Assembly (NCBI GenBank): GCA_003508835.1
Contig: PUFA01000183.1
Coordinates: forward strand, 124,001-188,000
DNA from: Eonycteris spelaea
Taxonomy: Eukaryota; Chordata; Mammalia; Chiroptera; Pteropodidae
Reading direction: 5' to 3'
DNA length: 64,000 bases
Program-made: the position numbers and the translations under genes
Notes under the pieces: model-generated
Database searches by the model: none
The model's input: the letters and a program-made list of their open reading frames with translations, nothing else
What the model was told of the DNA's origin: nothing
Shown: piece by piece, positions 27,216 through 36,925 of the stretch
Position numbering within the stretch: position 1 is the stretch's first letter
How the letters are laid out: each line of letters opens with the position of its first letter

Positions 27216-27639
27216 ATTTAAAAAACCCCTGTAAACTGGACTGTTTATGTAGTATAGCCAGCCCGGCTTTCATGGTTTTAGGGGAACCCTCTTCTCAGAA
27301 CATGAAAGCTCTAGTGTTCAAGAGCAATAAACCCTTTCAGAACCCATCAATAGTAGCCAAAAAACATTTTGGTCCAGCCAAATCTGCTGGTATAGCTCTC
27401 TTTCTCCATCAAGGATTAAAGAAACAAAACCAAAAATACCCTATTGAATCACACTCCTAAACTTTGTTAAGTCAATTTATTTGGGGCAATAGTGAGAGTT
27501 GTAATTGCTTTCAAATTAATTTTGTCTCCCTCCAATGTTCATATGACACGTTTCTGCTCTACTTCCCACCTTGCAAAACTTGTGTACTTCACATCTTATC
27601 TGTAAGATTCTGTAGTGCAATCATAATTCTATAACATTT
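27216..27639. other. unique intergenic sequence, nothing recognised
   Basis: No gene or repeat recognised. Confidence 0.4.
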
Positions 27640-27880
27640 AATTAACATTTACCATAATCCAGGAACTGTGCTTTCCTTACCTCATTTAATTCTCAGATCA
27701 ATTCTGTTAAGATGGAACACTTACTAACCCAATTTATGGATTTTAAAATTTCAATTTAAGAACATTGAAGATAAGAGAAGATAAGCACATTGCATAAGAT
27801 CATACAGCTAGTTAGCAATGATACTAAGAATCTAACCTGGCCAATCTGACTCCACTAAGCAATGCTGCCCTATGTTTACA
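27640..27880 (-). repeat. MIR SINE (antisense)
   Basis: 'aggaactgtgctttccttacctcatttaattctcag', 'aacccaatttatgg', 'gatcatacagctagttagcaatg' and 'aacctggccaatctgactcc' run in the expected antisense MIR order across nearly the full length. Confidence 0.7.
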
Positions 27881-27931
27881 CTTCTACTTTGAGCTTCTGT
27901 TATTTCTAGCCTACCTTCTTAACCCAACGTT

Positions 27932-28090
27932 TTTTTTAATCGTGGGTGCACATTGGAATCACCTGTTGAACTTTTTAAACAATACTGATATTCAGAGATG
28001 CTAATTAAATGGTTTTTGGATAGGGCTTAGCTTGGTATTTTTAATCAGTTCCCAAAGCTTTAATCATACATTTTTAATGAGTGGCCTGGG
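27932..28090. mobile_element. MER5-like hAT-Charlie remnant
   Basis: 'gggtgcacattggaatcacctgttgaactttttaaa' followed by 'gatgctaattaaatggtttttggatagggcttagcttggtatttttaa' follows the MER5A order. It is a short non-autonomous hAT element with no coding capacity. Confidence 0.55.
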
Positions 28091-28639
28091 CGGTAAACAG
28101 GCTGATTTATGTGTGGTCAGGTTCTCAGTAAGTGCATCTTTAAGTGAATTAGGAGACTATAGATTGTTATCTGACTTATTTTGTAGAGTTTGTAGTACAG
28201 CTGTGTACACTGAAAAGTAAATGTCTTAAATTAGCAGTTCCTTTCATAATAATAAGAATAAGGCATTATTTGATTTTTCATTCTCATTCTCTCATGAGTG
28301 CATAGTGGAGTTTTCCTGAGGCTTTTTAATGTGTAATGACATTATCATTCTAATAGATAATAGGATATACGCTGATGGGATCTTGTGTTTTAAATTTTCC
28401 TTAGATTTAATTTCAAATATGGCAAATATAAATAAATATATGCTTTATAGATTCCACAAAAAATTTAAGATGATAAATGGAATTTGAGAACAAAAATCTT
28501 GAGAACTGCCACTTTAAGTGATGCTTTAGTGGTTTTGGTAAGTAGATATTCATTTAGAAATTGGTGAAATTAATACCTGCAGTAACAGTAGGAACTGAAA
28601 TCACTAAAATTCTTACTATAAAAATATAGTCCATGTAGC

Positions 28640-28990
28640 AGGGGTATCAGCATACTTGGATGCTTGTTAGAAATGTAGAGTCTTGGAGTCACCCCAGATT
28701 TTCTGAATCAAAGCCTGCATTTTAACAAGGTACCCACATTATTTATGTGGAGACATATATAATATATTATGTAATATATATTCTATGCTAATGTATTAAT
28801 GTTATATATTATATATTAATATAATATATAATGTATATTATATTTAAAAATACTATGTATTATATTAAATATAGTATATGTATGTTAATTGTATATAAGA
28901 TATTACATATAATATAAATTATATATAATATTATATTATTATTTATTATATTTATTGTATGATATATATAATCTGAGAAACTTAGAGAAT
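28640..28990. mobile_element. hAT-Charlie (MER5/MER58-like) remnant with internal AT expansion
   Basis: It starts with 'catacttggatgcttgttagaaatgtagagtcttgg' and 'ctgaatcaaagcctgcattttaacaagg', the usual left part of a MER5-type hAT. A roughly 230-bp AT-rich tract interrupts it, and the expected 'ctgagaaacttagag' end lies at about 28972. Confidence 0.5.
28745..28975. repeat. AT-rich low-complexity tract (TATA/ATAT)
   Basis: About 230 bp made almost only of A and T, with recurrent ATATATA and TATAATAT units and local inverted symmetry. A simple-sequence expansion inside the hAT remnant. Confidence 0.85.
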
Positions 28991-29089
28991 TAGCCTATTG
29001 ATTACACTTGTTATTATTTACCCCACATCATTTTTATCATATGTAACAGAACACAAACTTTTTTTTCTCTTTCACTTCCGGGCATTATA

Positions 29090-29235
29090 TCATTGTTTCA
29101 TTTACCCTCATACAGAAATTCATCACAAGTATTAGTATCTCAATTTACAGATGGAGAAGCTGGGAAACGAAACATTGGAGAGGTCTAACCACGTTCCAAA
29201 CTGAAGTCAAATGCGAAATTGGAAAGAAAGTACAG
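29090..29235 (-). repeat. MIR-like SINE fragment (antisense)
   Basis: 'tatctcaatttacagatggagaagctgggaaac' followed by 'gtctaaccacgttccaaactgaagtcaaatgcg' is the antisense MIR core order. Confidence 0.55.
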
Positions 29236-29603
29236 AGCAGATGACTCATGCACCAATGCACTTCCCATTGAAGGACAAGAGGAGAACAACCTCAAACTCA
29301 CAATGTGGAAACCCACATTAACATAGCACCTTGGGAGTTTTTAAATTTTACAGGGCTTAACATCTCCAAACATAAAGTAGATTAATTCGATGATAGGCAC
29401 ATTTAATGGTTCCCTCCTCGGTCCCCCATGGTGCTCTATGTATTGGTCTACTGAAGTATTGATCATTTTATATTGAAATTTTGGTTCATTGTCTGTTGCC
29501 AATGCTGGACTCTGATTATTGAAATTTAAGATTATATCTTATTTTTCTTGCATTCTCACTGTTTACTCCAGTATTGCACACATAGAAAGTGCTCAATAAA
29601 CAC

Positions 29604-29932
29604 TATCATAGTCAGATTGGTCTGCCTTAACAAAATAACATAAACTGGGTAAGTTGAAACAACAAAAATTTGTTTTCTTACAGTTCTAGAGGCTAGAATT
29701 CCAAGATCAAGGTGCCAGCATGATTGGTTTCTGGTGAGAATTCCCTTCCTGACTCATAGATGACATCATTTTCCCTGTGACCTTACATGGCACGCAAAGA
29801 GCAAGTTCTTGGTGTTTCTTCTTTAAGGGCAGTGATCCCAACCCTCATGACCTCACCTACATCTAATTACCTCCAAGGTTCTATATCTAAATAGCATTAC
29901 ATTGGGGATTAGAACTTCAACATGTGAATTAA
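29604..29932 (-). mobile_element. MST/MLT1-type MaLR LTR fragment, antisense
   Basis: 'catagtcagattggtctgccttaacaaaataacataaactggg' with 'gttctagaggctagaattccaagatcaagg' and 'tgacctcacctacatctaattacctcc' is the reverse complement of a MaLR LTR. It is truncated before its distal end. Confidence 0.7.
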
Positions 29933-29939
29933 TGAATAA

Positions 29940-30814
29940 ATAATGAATAATGAGAGTAAAATAAAAAGAAAATATATTTAAAGAAAAGCTAACAAAAATG
30001 TAATTGAGAAACTATACAACTTTCCAGAAATATAGGTGCTGGAAAACTAAGAATCTGTCACTTTGGTTTGAGCCCAAATAAACGAACTAGAGAGGTTCGC
30101 CTAGCTTTAGAGTTTTAGAGTTTGTCTCCTTCCTGATTCTAATCTCCAGACTACCAAAATCAATGGTTTACCAAAGTATTTATCCTATATGTTTTATTAT
30201 ATTCAGTGAATACCTAAATATTTATCCCAAATTATTTTATTTTTACTTAGAAATTTTTTTCTTGAAAAATTTTGATTTAGAGGATGGTATAGAAAACAGC
30301 AGAAATTTTAATAAAAACACTATGGAAATAATATGTTTTATATTGTATCTTCTTTTTACACTTTTATAATTTATCAACATCTTCTAAATTGAAACTTATT
30401 CTTTCTCATTGTTCTTACTCCATTTCAACTCTCATGAAATAATTTGTTTTTGAGATTTAACTAACTTTATAAAATTTCCGCAAATGCTCCTTTGATTCTT
30501 TCTGTAAACTCATTCTTTAATATTTTTCTTTCTTCTATGAATTGCTTTTTACATAACTCCAATATAAATCTTTGGCTTTCCTTACTTATTAGATAAGCTA
30601 AAACAAACTTGTTATATAGATTGAATTAAATGGAACAGATAGGCACATACTGAGAGAAAAGTTTTTCTCACTAGATAGGGTTGATCCAACTTGGTTGTCT
30701 CCTGGATTCTGATTGGTTACTTTTAAAAAGACAAGTGAAATAAATGAATCCATACCCATGACTGTACCTTCTAATATGCTATTCACCCATCATCAATTTT
30801 ATTATAAATTGTTT
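29940..30814. other. unique intergenic sequence, nothing recognised
   Basis: AT-rich. No gene or repeat recognised. Confidence 0.4.
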
Positions 30815-33394
30815 TTTTAATAAGAGTGGTATCAGCAAGACAGTGAACTAGGAATCTTCATATTCTTGTTCTCCCACAGCGAAACTGAATAAACAACTAC
30901 AGACTAACTAAAATAACTTTCTAGGTGCTCTGTAAACCAACTAATGATATATAGTAACCAAGTAAAATCCCCGCACCCTCCCCCCCAAAAAAAGCCATAT
31001 TTAGTTGGTAGGAAATTTTGTGGCATTTTACTCATTCTTGCCTCTCTTCCTCCTCGGCATTGCACAGTCATGAAGAAGCTGCCCAATTATTGTTTTTTAT
31101 CCTCAAGATGAAAAGAGCTGAATAGAACCCATTTGCAATGTTCTGGCCTGTGTGTGGGTAGCCTGCAGGACTGTTTTCTGGCTTGCCTTACTCAAAGCTC
31201 AGCGAAACAGTGACACAGTTTGAATCACAGAGTGGAAGCTGTAAGAGGCAGTGATGTGTGTCATAGCATGTGAAAGCTGCAGGGGAATTATAGATCTCCA
31301 GACACCTAGGGACAAGAGATTGTGGGCAGAAGAATTATATAGAATGCCTAAGGCTACACAAAGAAACTGAAGTAAGACTCTTTGAAACATTAAGGCATGT
31401 AAACAGCTGGGAAAAATTAGAAAAAAATATATATGTACACAGATCCAGATAGGATGGCCAGAAAGAAATGAGAAGACCTTATGCTATCATTCCAGACTGT
31501 TCTCAAGGTTCAGAGGCCTGCAAATTAGTAAAGGTTTTCCTTGACAGTCTTCAAGGACTGAGAAAAACAGCTGTTTTTTCAAATGCCCAATTTTCAACAA
31601 AAGGTCACAGGGCACTCAAAAAAACCAGGAAAACATGACCCATCAAAGGGACAATAAATATCCAGAAACTATTCCTGAAGAAGCACGTACTTCTGACTTA
31701 ATTTAGAATAACCGTCTTAAATATATGTAACTAATTAAGGAAATCAGGAAAATAATATATGAATGGAACAAAACTATCCACGAAGCAATAGAAATTAGAA
31801 AAAAAGAACCAAAAGACTTCTGGAGCTGAAAAACACAATAACTTAAAGAAAAATCTACTAGAGAGGTTCAAAGGCAAACTTAAACAGGCAGAAGAATGAG
31901 ACAGAAAATGTGAACATAGGTCCTTTAAAATGATCAAATCTAAGGAGCAAAAATAAAAGAAAAAATAAAGAAAATTGAACAGAGCTTAAGGGACTCAAGG
32001 GATACCATCAAGATATCATGAATTATGGGAATCCCAGATGAAGAAGAACAGAGACAAAGAGACAGAAAGAATGAACATTTGAAGATATAATGTCTGAAAA
32101 CTTCCCAAATTAGAGGAAACACATAGATATACTAATTCAAGACCGGATAAATCAAAAGAGACCCATGCAGAGACACATTAAATCAAATTGTCAAAAGTCA
32201 AAGATGGAGAGAGTCTTAAAAGCAGCAAGAGAAAAGCACTCATTGTCTACAAAGGAGACTCAAAAAATCATCAGGAGAAACCTTGAAGGCTAGAGCAGTC
32301 AGAGAATATATTTAAAGTGCTGAAAGGAAAAATTTGTCCACTAAGAATTTTACATATGACAAAACTGTCTTTCAAAAATCAAGGGAAAATAAAGACATTC
32401 CCAGACAAACAAAAGCTAATGAAGTTTATTATCATTATAAATCCCAATAAGAAATTATATTTAAAAAGTTCTTTAAGTTAAAATAAAAGAACATTAGACA
32501 GAAATTTGAAGCCATACTAAAATATAAAGTTCTCCAATAAAAGTAAATACATGAATAAATAGAAAAAAACACTACTATTATAATTTTGGTCTGTAACACC
32601 ACTTTTTTTTTTTTTCACAGGGTTTAAAAGACAAATTCATAATAAATAATTATAATATAATTTGTGACATCAATAGCATAAAGTGAGGGTGGAGCTATAA
32701 ATGAGAGATTTGTATACAATTGAAGTTAAGCTGGTATAAATTTAAAAATAGATTGCTATAAATTTAAAATTTATAAATTAGTTATATTATAAATTTATAC
32801 TTATAAATTTATTATATGTAATTCTGATGGTAACCACATAGAAAAATATCCATAGATTATATACAAAATGAAATGAGGAGGGAATTAAATGTGTCATTAC
32901 AAAAAAATTAACTAAACACAAGGAAGGCAATAATGGAGGAAATAAGGGACAAAAAAAGCTATAAGACATACAGAAAACAAATAACAAAATGTAAAAAAGT
33001 AAGTTCTTTGCTATTAGTAATTACTTTAAATGTTAATGGGTTAAACCCCCCAATCAAAAGACAGATTAGCAGAATGTATAAAAAACCAAGATTCAATATA
33101 TGCTATCTAAACTTTAGAGGTAAGAACATGCATAAAATGAAAATGAAAGCACAGAGGAAGATGTTCCATGCAAATAGTAACCAAAAGAGAGTAAGGTGGC
33201 TATGTGAATATTAGATAAAACACATGCCGAGTAAGAAACTTACAGGATATAAAGAAGTACATTATACAATGGCAAAAGAGTCAATTAATATCAGAAGATA
33301 TTAATAATTATAAATATATATGTACTGAGCATTAGAGTTCCAAAATATATGAAGCAAACATTGACAGAATTGAAGGGAGAAATAGCTCTACAGT
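30815..33394 (+). mobile_element. old, nearly full-length LINE-1, 5' half (5' UTR, ORF1, ORF2 endonuclease)
   Basis: An old L1M-type copy. The 5' UTR-like start near 30825 ('gagtggtatcagcaagacag') is followed by ORF1-derived sequence (about 31.7-32.5 kb: 'aatggagagagtctt'-type phrases, then 'cattcccagacaaacaaaag'). After that comes the inter-ORF spacer and the start of the ORF2 endonuclease domain ('tttaaatgttaatgggttaaa' at 33025, then 'ttccatgcaaatagtaacc' at 33163). All frames are broken. The copy is cut at 33394 by the provirus and resumes at 41580. Confidence 0.75.
33389..33394. repeat. target-site duplication of provirus, left copy (TACAGT)
   Basis: TACAGT lies directly outside the 3' LTR and is repeated exactly at 41574-41579. 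Six-base duplications are usual for betaretrovirus-like (class II) integrases. Confidence 0.95.
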
Positions 33395-33764
33395 TGCCCC
33401 GGCCAGCGGGCGCAGTTATTTAATGGAACCCGAGGAGGACTTCACCTGAAAAGGAAACATGGGCGAGAGAAAGGAGTGGAGGCAAGACAGTGTTCTGATC
33501 AAGCCTCGTTTATTAAGGCTTGCTGCGGGCTTATATAGGGCGTGATCAGGTGATGTTGCGTTGGCGGGGCTGATTGGCCAGGGGCAGTCAGGCGATATTG
33601 CATAACTAAAAGGGGCCGGACAGAAAGTCCCGCCGAAAGTCCTTTGGCGGGAAGCAAAACCGAGATACCCGGGAGGCTTACGCGGGCCTTAGAGAGAAGC
33701 CTTTAAGTATTTGCTGAGCGACCATTTTGGTCAGGCAGCCATTTTAGCCGAGCAGCCCCCAACA
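33395..33764 (-). repeat. 3' LTR
   Basis: 370 bp. In viral sense it starts TGTTGGGGGCTGCTCGG and ends GGCCGGGGCA, so it has TG...CA ends. It differs from the 5' LTR by two substitutions (33602 versus 41411; 33668 versus 41477) and three short length differences in GC runs. It keeps the TATA box and AATAAA. It lacks the CpG of the C/EBP-like site at 33601-33602. Confidence 0.97.
33509..33514 (-). terminator. polyadenylation signal AATAAA in the 3' LTR
   Basis: AATAAA in viral sense, about 20 bases downstream of the TATA box, at the likely U3/R border. In this position the 3' LTR copy would be present in the transcript while the 5' copy sits at or before the start site. Confidence 0.75.
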
Positions 33765-33767
33765 GAT

Positions 33768-33783
33768 CCCCCTTTTTTCTTTA
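33768..33783 (-). other. polypurine tract
   Basis: In viral sense AATAAAGAAAAAAGGGGG, followed by three bases and then the TG of the 3' LTR. This is the expected plus-strand primer site for reverse transcription. Confidence 0.9.
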
Positions 33784-33827
33784 TTAAAAATGGAAGGGGC
33801 CAAAGCTTTCACAGCTTCGGAGCAGAT

Positions 33828-33962
33828 AGACTGTGCCTGTCTTAGGTGACTCTCTACAGACGTGAGCCTTACCCGTCATCGGTACATGAGTGTCGTGCAG
33901 TCATGCCCTGTCTTAGGTTGGTCTCAGTCTTAGAGAAATCTTACCCGTCTTTGACTACCAGC
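33828..33962 (-). promoter_or_regulatory. constitutive transport element (CTE)-like RNA export element
   Basis: In viral sense the order is GACGGGTAAG (33949-33940), CCTAAGACAGG (33917-33907), GACGGGTAAG (33877-33868), CCTAAGACAGG (33846-33836). These are the two strand motifs of the CTE internal loops, each present twice and in the same alternating order as in type-D simian retroviruses, where they bind host NXF1/TAP to export unspliced RNA. The arms between them can pair (TCTCTA..GAC..GAG against its near complement), and a CATGA/TCATG hairpin could form the apex. The location between env and the 3' LTR also fits. The fold is inferred by eye. Confidence 0.85.
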
Positions 33963-34016
33963 CTCTGCTAGCGGGGCTTGGCTTTGAACGGCTTTTATCT
34001 TGTGGAGAGACGCTGT

Positions 34017-34400
34017 TTAGTCCTCTCCTAAGTGGATATAGGCATCGCCTCGCTTGAGCATCTCTAGTCGAGTATAATGAACCTGTATGGGTTTTGATTG
34101 CAAGGCTTCTAACTGCTGGCGAATGAAAGTCATAAGTTTTTGAAACAGAACTGGTACTAGTGACAGTAAGATCAGCAATCCAACTAGAGGGCCAAGCAAA
34201 GGAAGCAAATAAGGCAACACCCCACCCAGACCAGTCCACAGGGGGTTGGAGGACATTTCCCTTCTTTTTTCTAAATCGTCTTGCAACTTTTAATCTTATC
34301 TCGAACAATTCCTGATTTGTTAGCATAAAAACAACACTTTTCTCCTAAGGCTAAGCAAATACCCCCCTTTTTGTTTATAAGCATTTTTTTTTGAAATGTC
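34017..34400 (-). pseudogene. env: env, transmembrane subunit (partial)
   Basis: The C-terminal part of the Env TM subunit. Near 34357-34331 it has C-LALGEK-CC, the CX6CC motif that forms a disulphide with SU in gammaretroviral and type-D envelopes, followed by a conserved FYANKSG stretch. After a frame change near 34286 a second frame encodes the membrane span (34226-34143, very leucine-rich) and a cytoplasmic tail with a YTRL tyrosine motif (34076-34065), ending at a stop at 34017. The fusion peptide, heptad repeat and immunosuppressive region expected upstream are not recognisable. Only about 380 bases separate the SU CxxC motif from CX6CC, so an internal deletion or replacement is likely. 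No functional glycoprotein can be made. Confidence 0.8.
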
Positions 34401-34689
34401 GCAGGAGACACCCCAAGGGTGTCTACTGTGAACTCTGGTTTTCCCCATCGCTTGCGCAGAAAACACAAAACACAAAACACAAAACAGACACTCAGACAAG
34501 GACAATTACTGGGGTGTAGGTGGCCTAGAGAAATTTGCCACCTACATCCTAGACAAGACCAAAGACAATAAACAGACTTTGACAACAGGGCACAGGAGGC
34601 GGCGTCCCGCAGCCTGGCCAATGTCTGTCCAGGGGAGACCTGTGACTGAGGAAAGTCTATCCAACGCGTGAGGCGTGGGTCATTAGTAT

Positions 34690-35661
34690 AATTTCTTGGG
34701 TCGTCACTGCAATACCTTCATAGAAAGGGGGGCGGGGAGAAACACATCCAACAGTCTTCTACGACGAGTTGGCAAGGGATAAGGCAGTAGCATTTGCTAA
34801 AAATATCAAAGCGTCACCTGTTGATGGTCCAGTAGGGGGCAAATGAGCTTGAAAGGGGGGGTATGTTGGGTAAAAGGAGAGATGTTACTATTATAAGTAG
34901 GTATCGGATGGGTCTGAGGGTGAGGGGGAGCAGGATATAGGGCTTTATTAGGCCCCAAAACTACTTTGGTTTCAGTGTTAGGTATACTTCGGGTCAGTTT
35001 GATTTTGAATGTGAGACCGGGGTCTGTTCCACTTACATAAGACCGTAGGCCCCACTCAAATCCTCTCATCCACCCTTCAAGGGGGGCTTTTTTTCCAGCC
35101 TCCGTGAATGAAATGATGAGGGGGTGCACCATCCTTCTGTAATTTGATTATTGTAACACTCAGGGGTAGGGGTGTCATTACGTTTAGAATTGTGCCATCC
35201 TTTTTTACAGAAATATAATCCCAAGTAGAGCTGGGTTGCCAGGAGGCGTCGCCTGTGGTCTCACAGCCCCAAGAGGCGCAGAAAAAGGACTCCCTGTAAT
35301 CGCATTGATAATTAAGAGCCCTATTTCTATGTCCCCCTGGGCAAACATAGAAGTCAGATTCTCTGAGAAAGGTTCTCCTACGGGCTGTGTTGCAACCTGC
35401 AGGACTATGGAACTGGTCTCTAGACTCTGGTGCCTGGGGTGCCTCGGGGAGGGGAAGATACTTATCTGGTAATCCCCAGCCGGGCGATGCCCCTGCAGCC
35501 AAGCGACATAAGTCTGGAGTAAGTGTGAGCCAGGGGTAGTGCTTGTTAGAGAGGAGATGGAAAAGGCGACATCTCCGGCTTCATTGATGATTTGCCAGGT
35601 ATGGTTGAATATTTGGTGAGGCGCTCGGGGGCAGTAGCACGCAAAGTAAGAACAGGAACAT
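34690..35661 (-). pseudogene. env: env, surface subunit (type-C/gammaretrovirus-like)
   Basis: The surface glycoprotein, which in life binds the cell receptor. A clean signal-peptide start lies at 35661 (MFLFLLCVLLPPSAS), 31 bases after the pol stop and one base after a splice acceptor. The frame changes at a G/C run near 35627. The next frame carries PHQIFNHTW (35621-35595), a type-C SU N-terminal hallmark. A third frame carries PDLC, WGCETTG (35271-35251) and TWDYISVKK. After another change come a WGLRSYVSG segment and a proline-rich linker (about 34.8-35.1 kb), then CWMC (34753-34742), the SU CxxC isomerase-like motif. Together these place the SU with gammaretroviral envelopes rather than classical type-D ones. 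At least four frame changes make it a pseudogene as read. Confidence 0.85.
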
Positions 35662-35685
35662 TCTGTGAAAATACAAGCAAAAGAA
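35662..35685 (-). promoter_or_regulatory. env splice acceptor
   Basis: In viral sense a pyrimidine-rich tract with TGTATTTTCACAG ends directly before A-ATG of the env signal peptide. Together with the strong donor at 41094-41087 it would give a typical singly spliced env mRNA. Confidence 0.7.
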
Positions 35686-35691
35686 GACTTC

Positions 35692-36520
35692 TCAGGAGCC
35701 ACCCTGGGTGGGGTTAAATGGCTTGAGTAATCTGTCGGGTAGCCACCGAGCATTTTGAGCGGTGGAGTCATAGACACAGGCATGTCCTTTGCCCCAAATT
35801 AGGACCGGGTCAGGCCCATGCCATTTAGAAGTTAGTGGATCCCTCCATAGGGCCTTGGCATAGTCTGTAGATGTGTTAGGATGCCAAAAACGATCTGCTG
35901 CAGATCGCCCCTCATTATCTAGGGACAAAAAATTTAAGACAAATAAGGCATGACTCAGGAGCGTCTTGTGAGTCCCTCTTTGTGGGTATAGTAGGCCGCC
36001 TGATGTAGTCAGCTTAGTTAACATCGTTTTAAGAGTGAGGTGGGCCCTTTCTACAATGCCCTGGCCTTGAGGGTTATAGGGGATGCCGGTAATGTGTTTT
36101 ATCTGCATTTGGGAACAAAACTGTTTAAAGGAGGAGCTAGTATACCCTGGACCATTATCTGTTTTTATTGCCTTGGGCACCCGATGGTAGCAAAACAAGT
36201 TATAAGATGAGACACAACATTTTTGGTGGCCTCCCCCGTTTGGGCGGTGGCTAACAAGAATCCACTAAAGGTATCTATGGTAACATGAATGTATTTGAGC
36301 TTACCAAAAGGTGAATAATGAGTGACATCCATTTGCCAGAGTGCTCCGGGAACCAGACCTCTGGGGTTAACTCCGAGGTGTGGTTCTGGGAGAAAGGAGA
36401 CACAAGCCTTGCAAGCCTTTACGATGTGTCTGGCTTGTTCTCTAGTGATCTTGAACATATGTCTCAAAGTGGTAGCATTAAGGTGATGCAGCGCATGGGC
36501 CTCTGTTGCTCTAGGTAGGA
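35692..36520 (-). pseudogene. pol: pol, integrase
   Basis: Integrase inserts viral cDNA into host DNA. The N-terminal HHCC zinc site is present (H-x3-H near 36497-36483, C-x2-C ending 36402). The core has its first aspartate in WQMDVT (36338-36321). After a frame change near 36190 come KTDNG (36162 on) and the glutamate in GIVERAH (36057-36037). The spacing from second D to E is 35 residues, the classic D,D(35)E. A C-terminal SH3-like region (WRDPLTSKWHGPDP... WLPDRLLKP) ends at a stop at 35692. The catalytic residues and zinc ligands are all retained. The single frame change, at a G/C-run, is the main lesion. Confidence 0.93.
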
Positions 36521-36539
36521 GGTCTGGGAGGGAAAGTGC

Positions 36540-36925
36540 TACAAGGCGGGTAGCATGGTCTACTCGATCGTTACCCTCAGACAAAGGGCCTGGTAGCCCT
36601 GAGTGAGCACGAATGTGCCCAATAAAGAATGGAAGTTTTCTATTAAGAATGAGCTTTTGGAGAGCAGCAAACAGATGGGAGGCTGCAGAGGAGGATTTTA
36701 TAAAGGGAACAGTTTCTAGAACACTTACAGCAGTGACTACATAGGAACTATCTGAGTACAAATTAAAGGGGGTCGACATAAGTTTGGAGAAAACATACAC
36801 TACAGCTTGTAGCTCAACTAATTGTGCGAGGAGTGGGGTGTTTGAAAGCTATAAATCTTTCCATTAATTTCAAATGCGGCTCTGCCGTTAGATGAGCCAT
36901 CAACAAAGACCAGGGCAGCCTGAGG
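36540..36925 (-). pseudogene. pol: pol, RNase H domain
   Basis: RNase H removes the RNA strand of RNA:DNA hybrids during reverse transcription. The first catalytic aspartate is in VFVDGSS (36910-36890). The glutamate is in VELQAV (about 36815-36801), the next aspartate in LYSDSSYVV (36761 on) and the last in EGNDRVD (36578-36558), preceded by GHIRAHSGLPG. The DEDD set is therefore visible. A frame change lies near 36835, at a C-run between VFVDG and ELQAV, so the domain spans two frames. Confidence 0.9.

Noticed and set aside
28745..28975. TATA-rich stretch considered as promoter region
   Set aside because: It is a low-complexity AT expansion inside a transposon remnant, with no other promoter feature.
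33480..33510. TGTTCT half-site in the LTR considered as a glucocorticoid response element
   Set aside because: Only one half-site is present and it lies downstream of the TATA box; no palindromic partner was found.
33955..34326. 123-codon minus-strand frame overlapping the env TM end
   Set aside because: The neighbouring frame (34017-34286) carries the membrane span and tail; this one is an out-of-frame shadow with no domain.
34458..34486. Short tandem AAAACAC units, considered as a CRISPR-like or regulatory repeat
   Set aside because: Only three adjoining units with no spacers in a mammalian provirus; simple slippage explains them.
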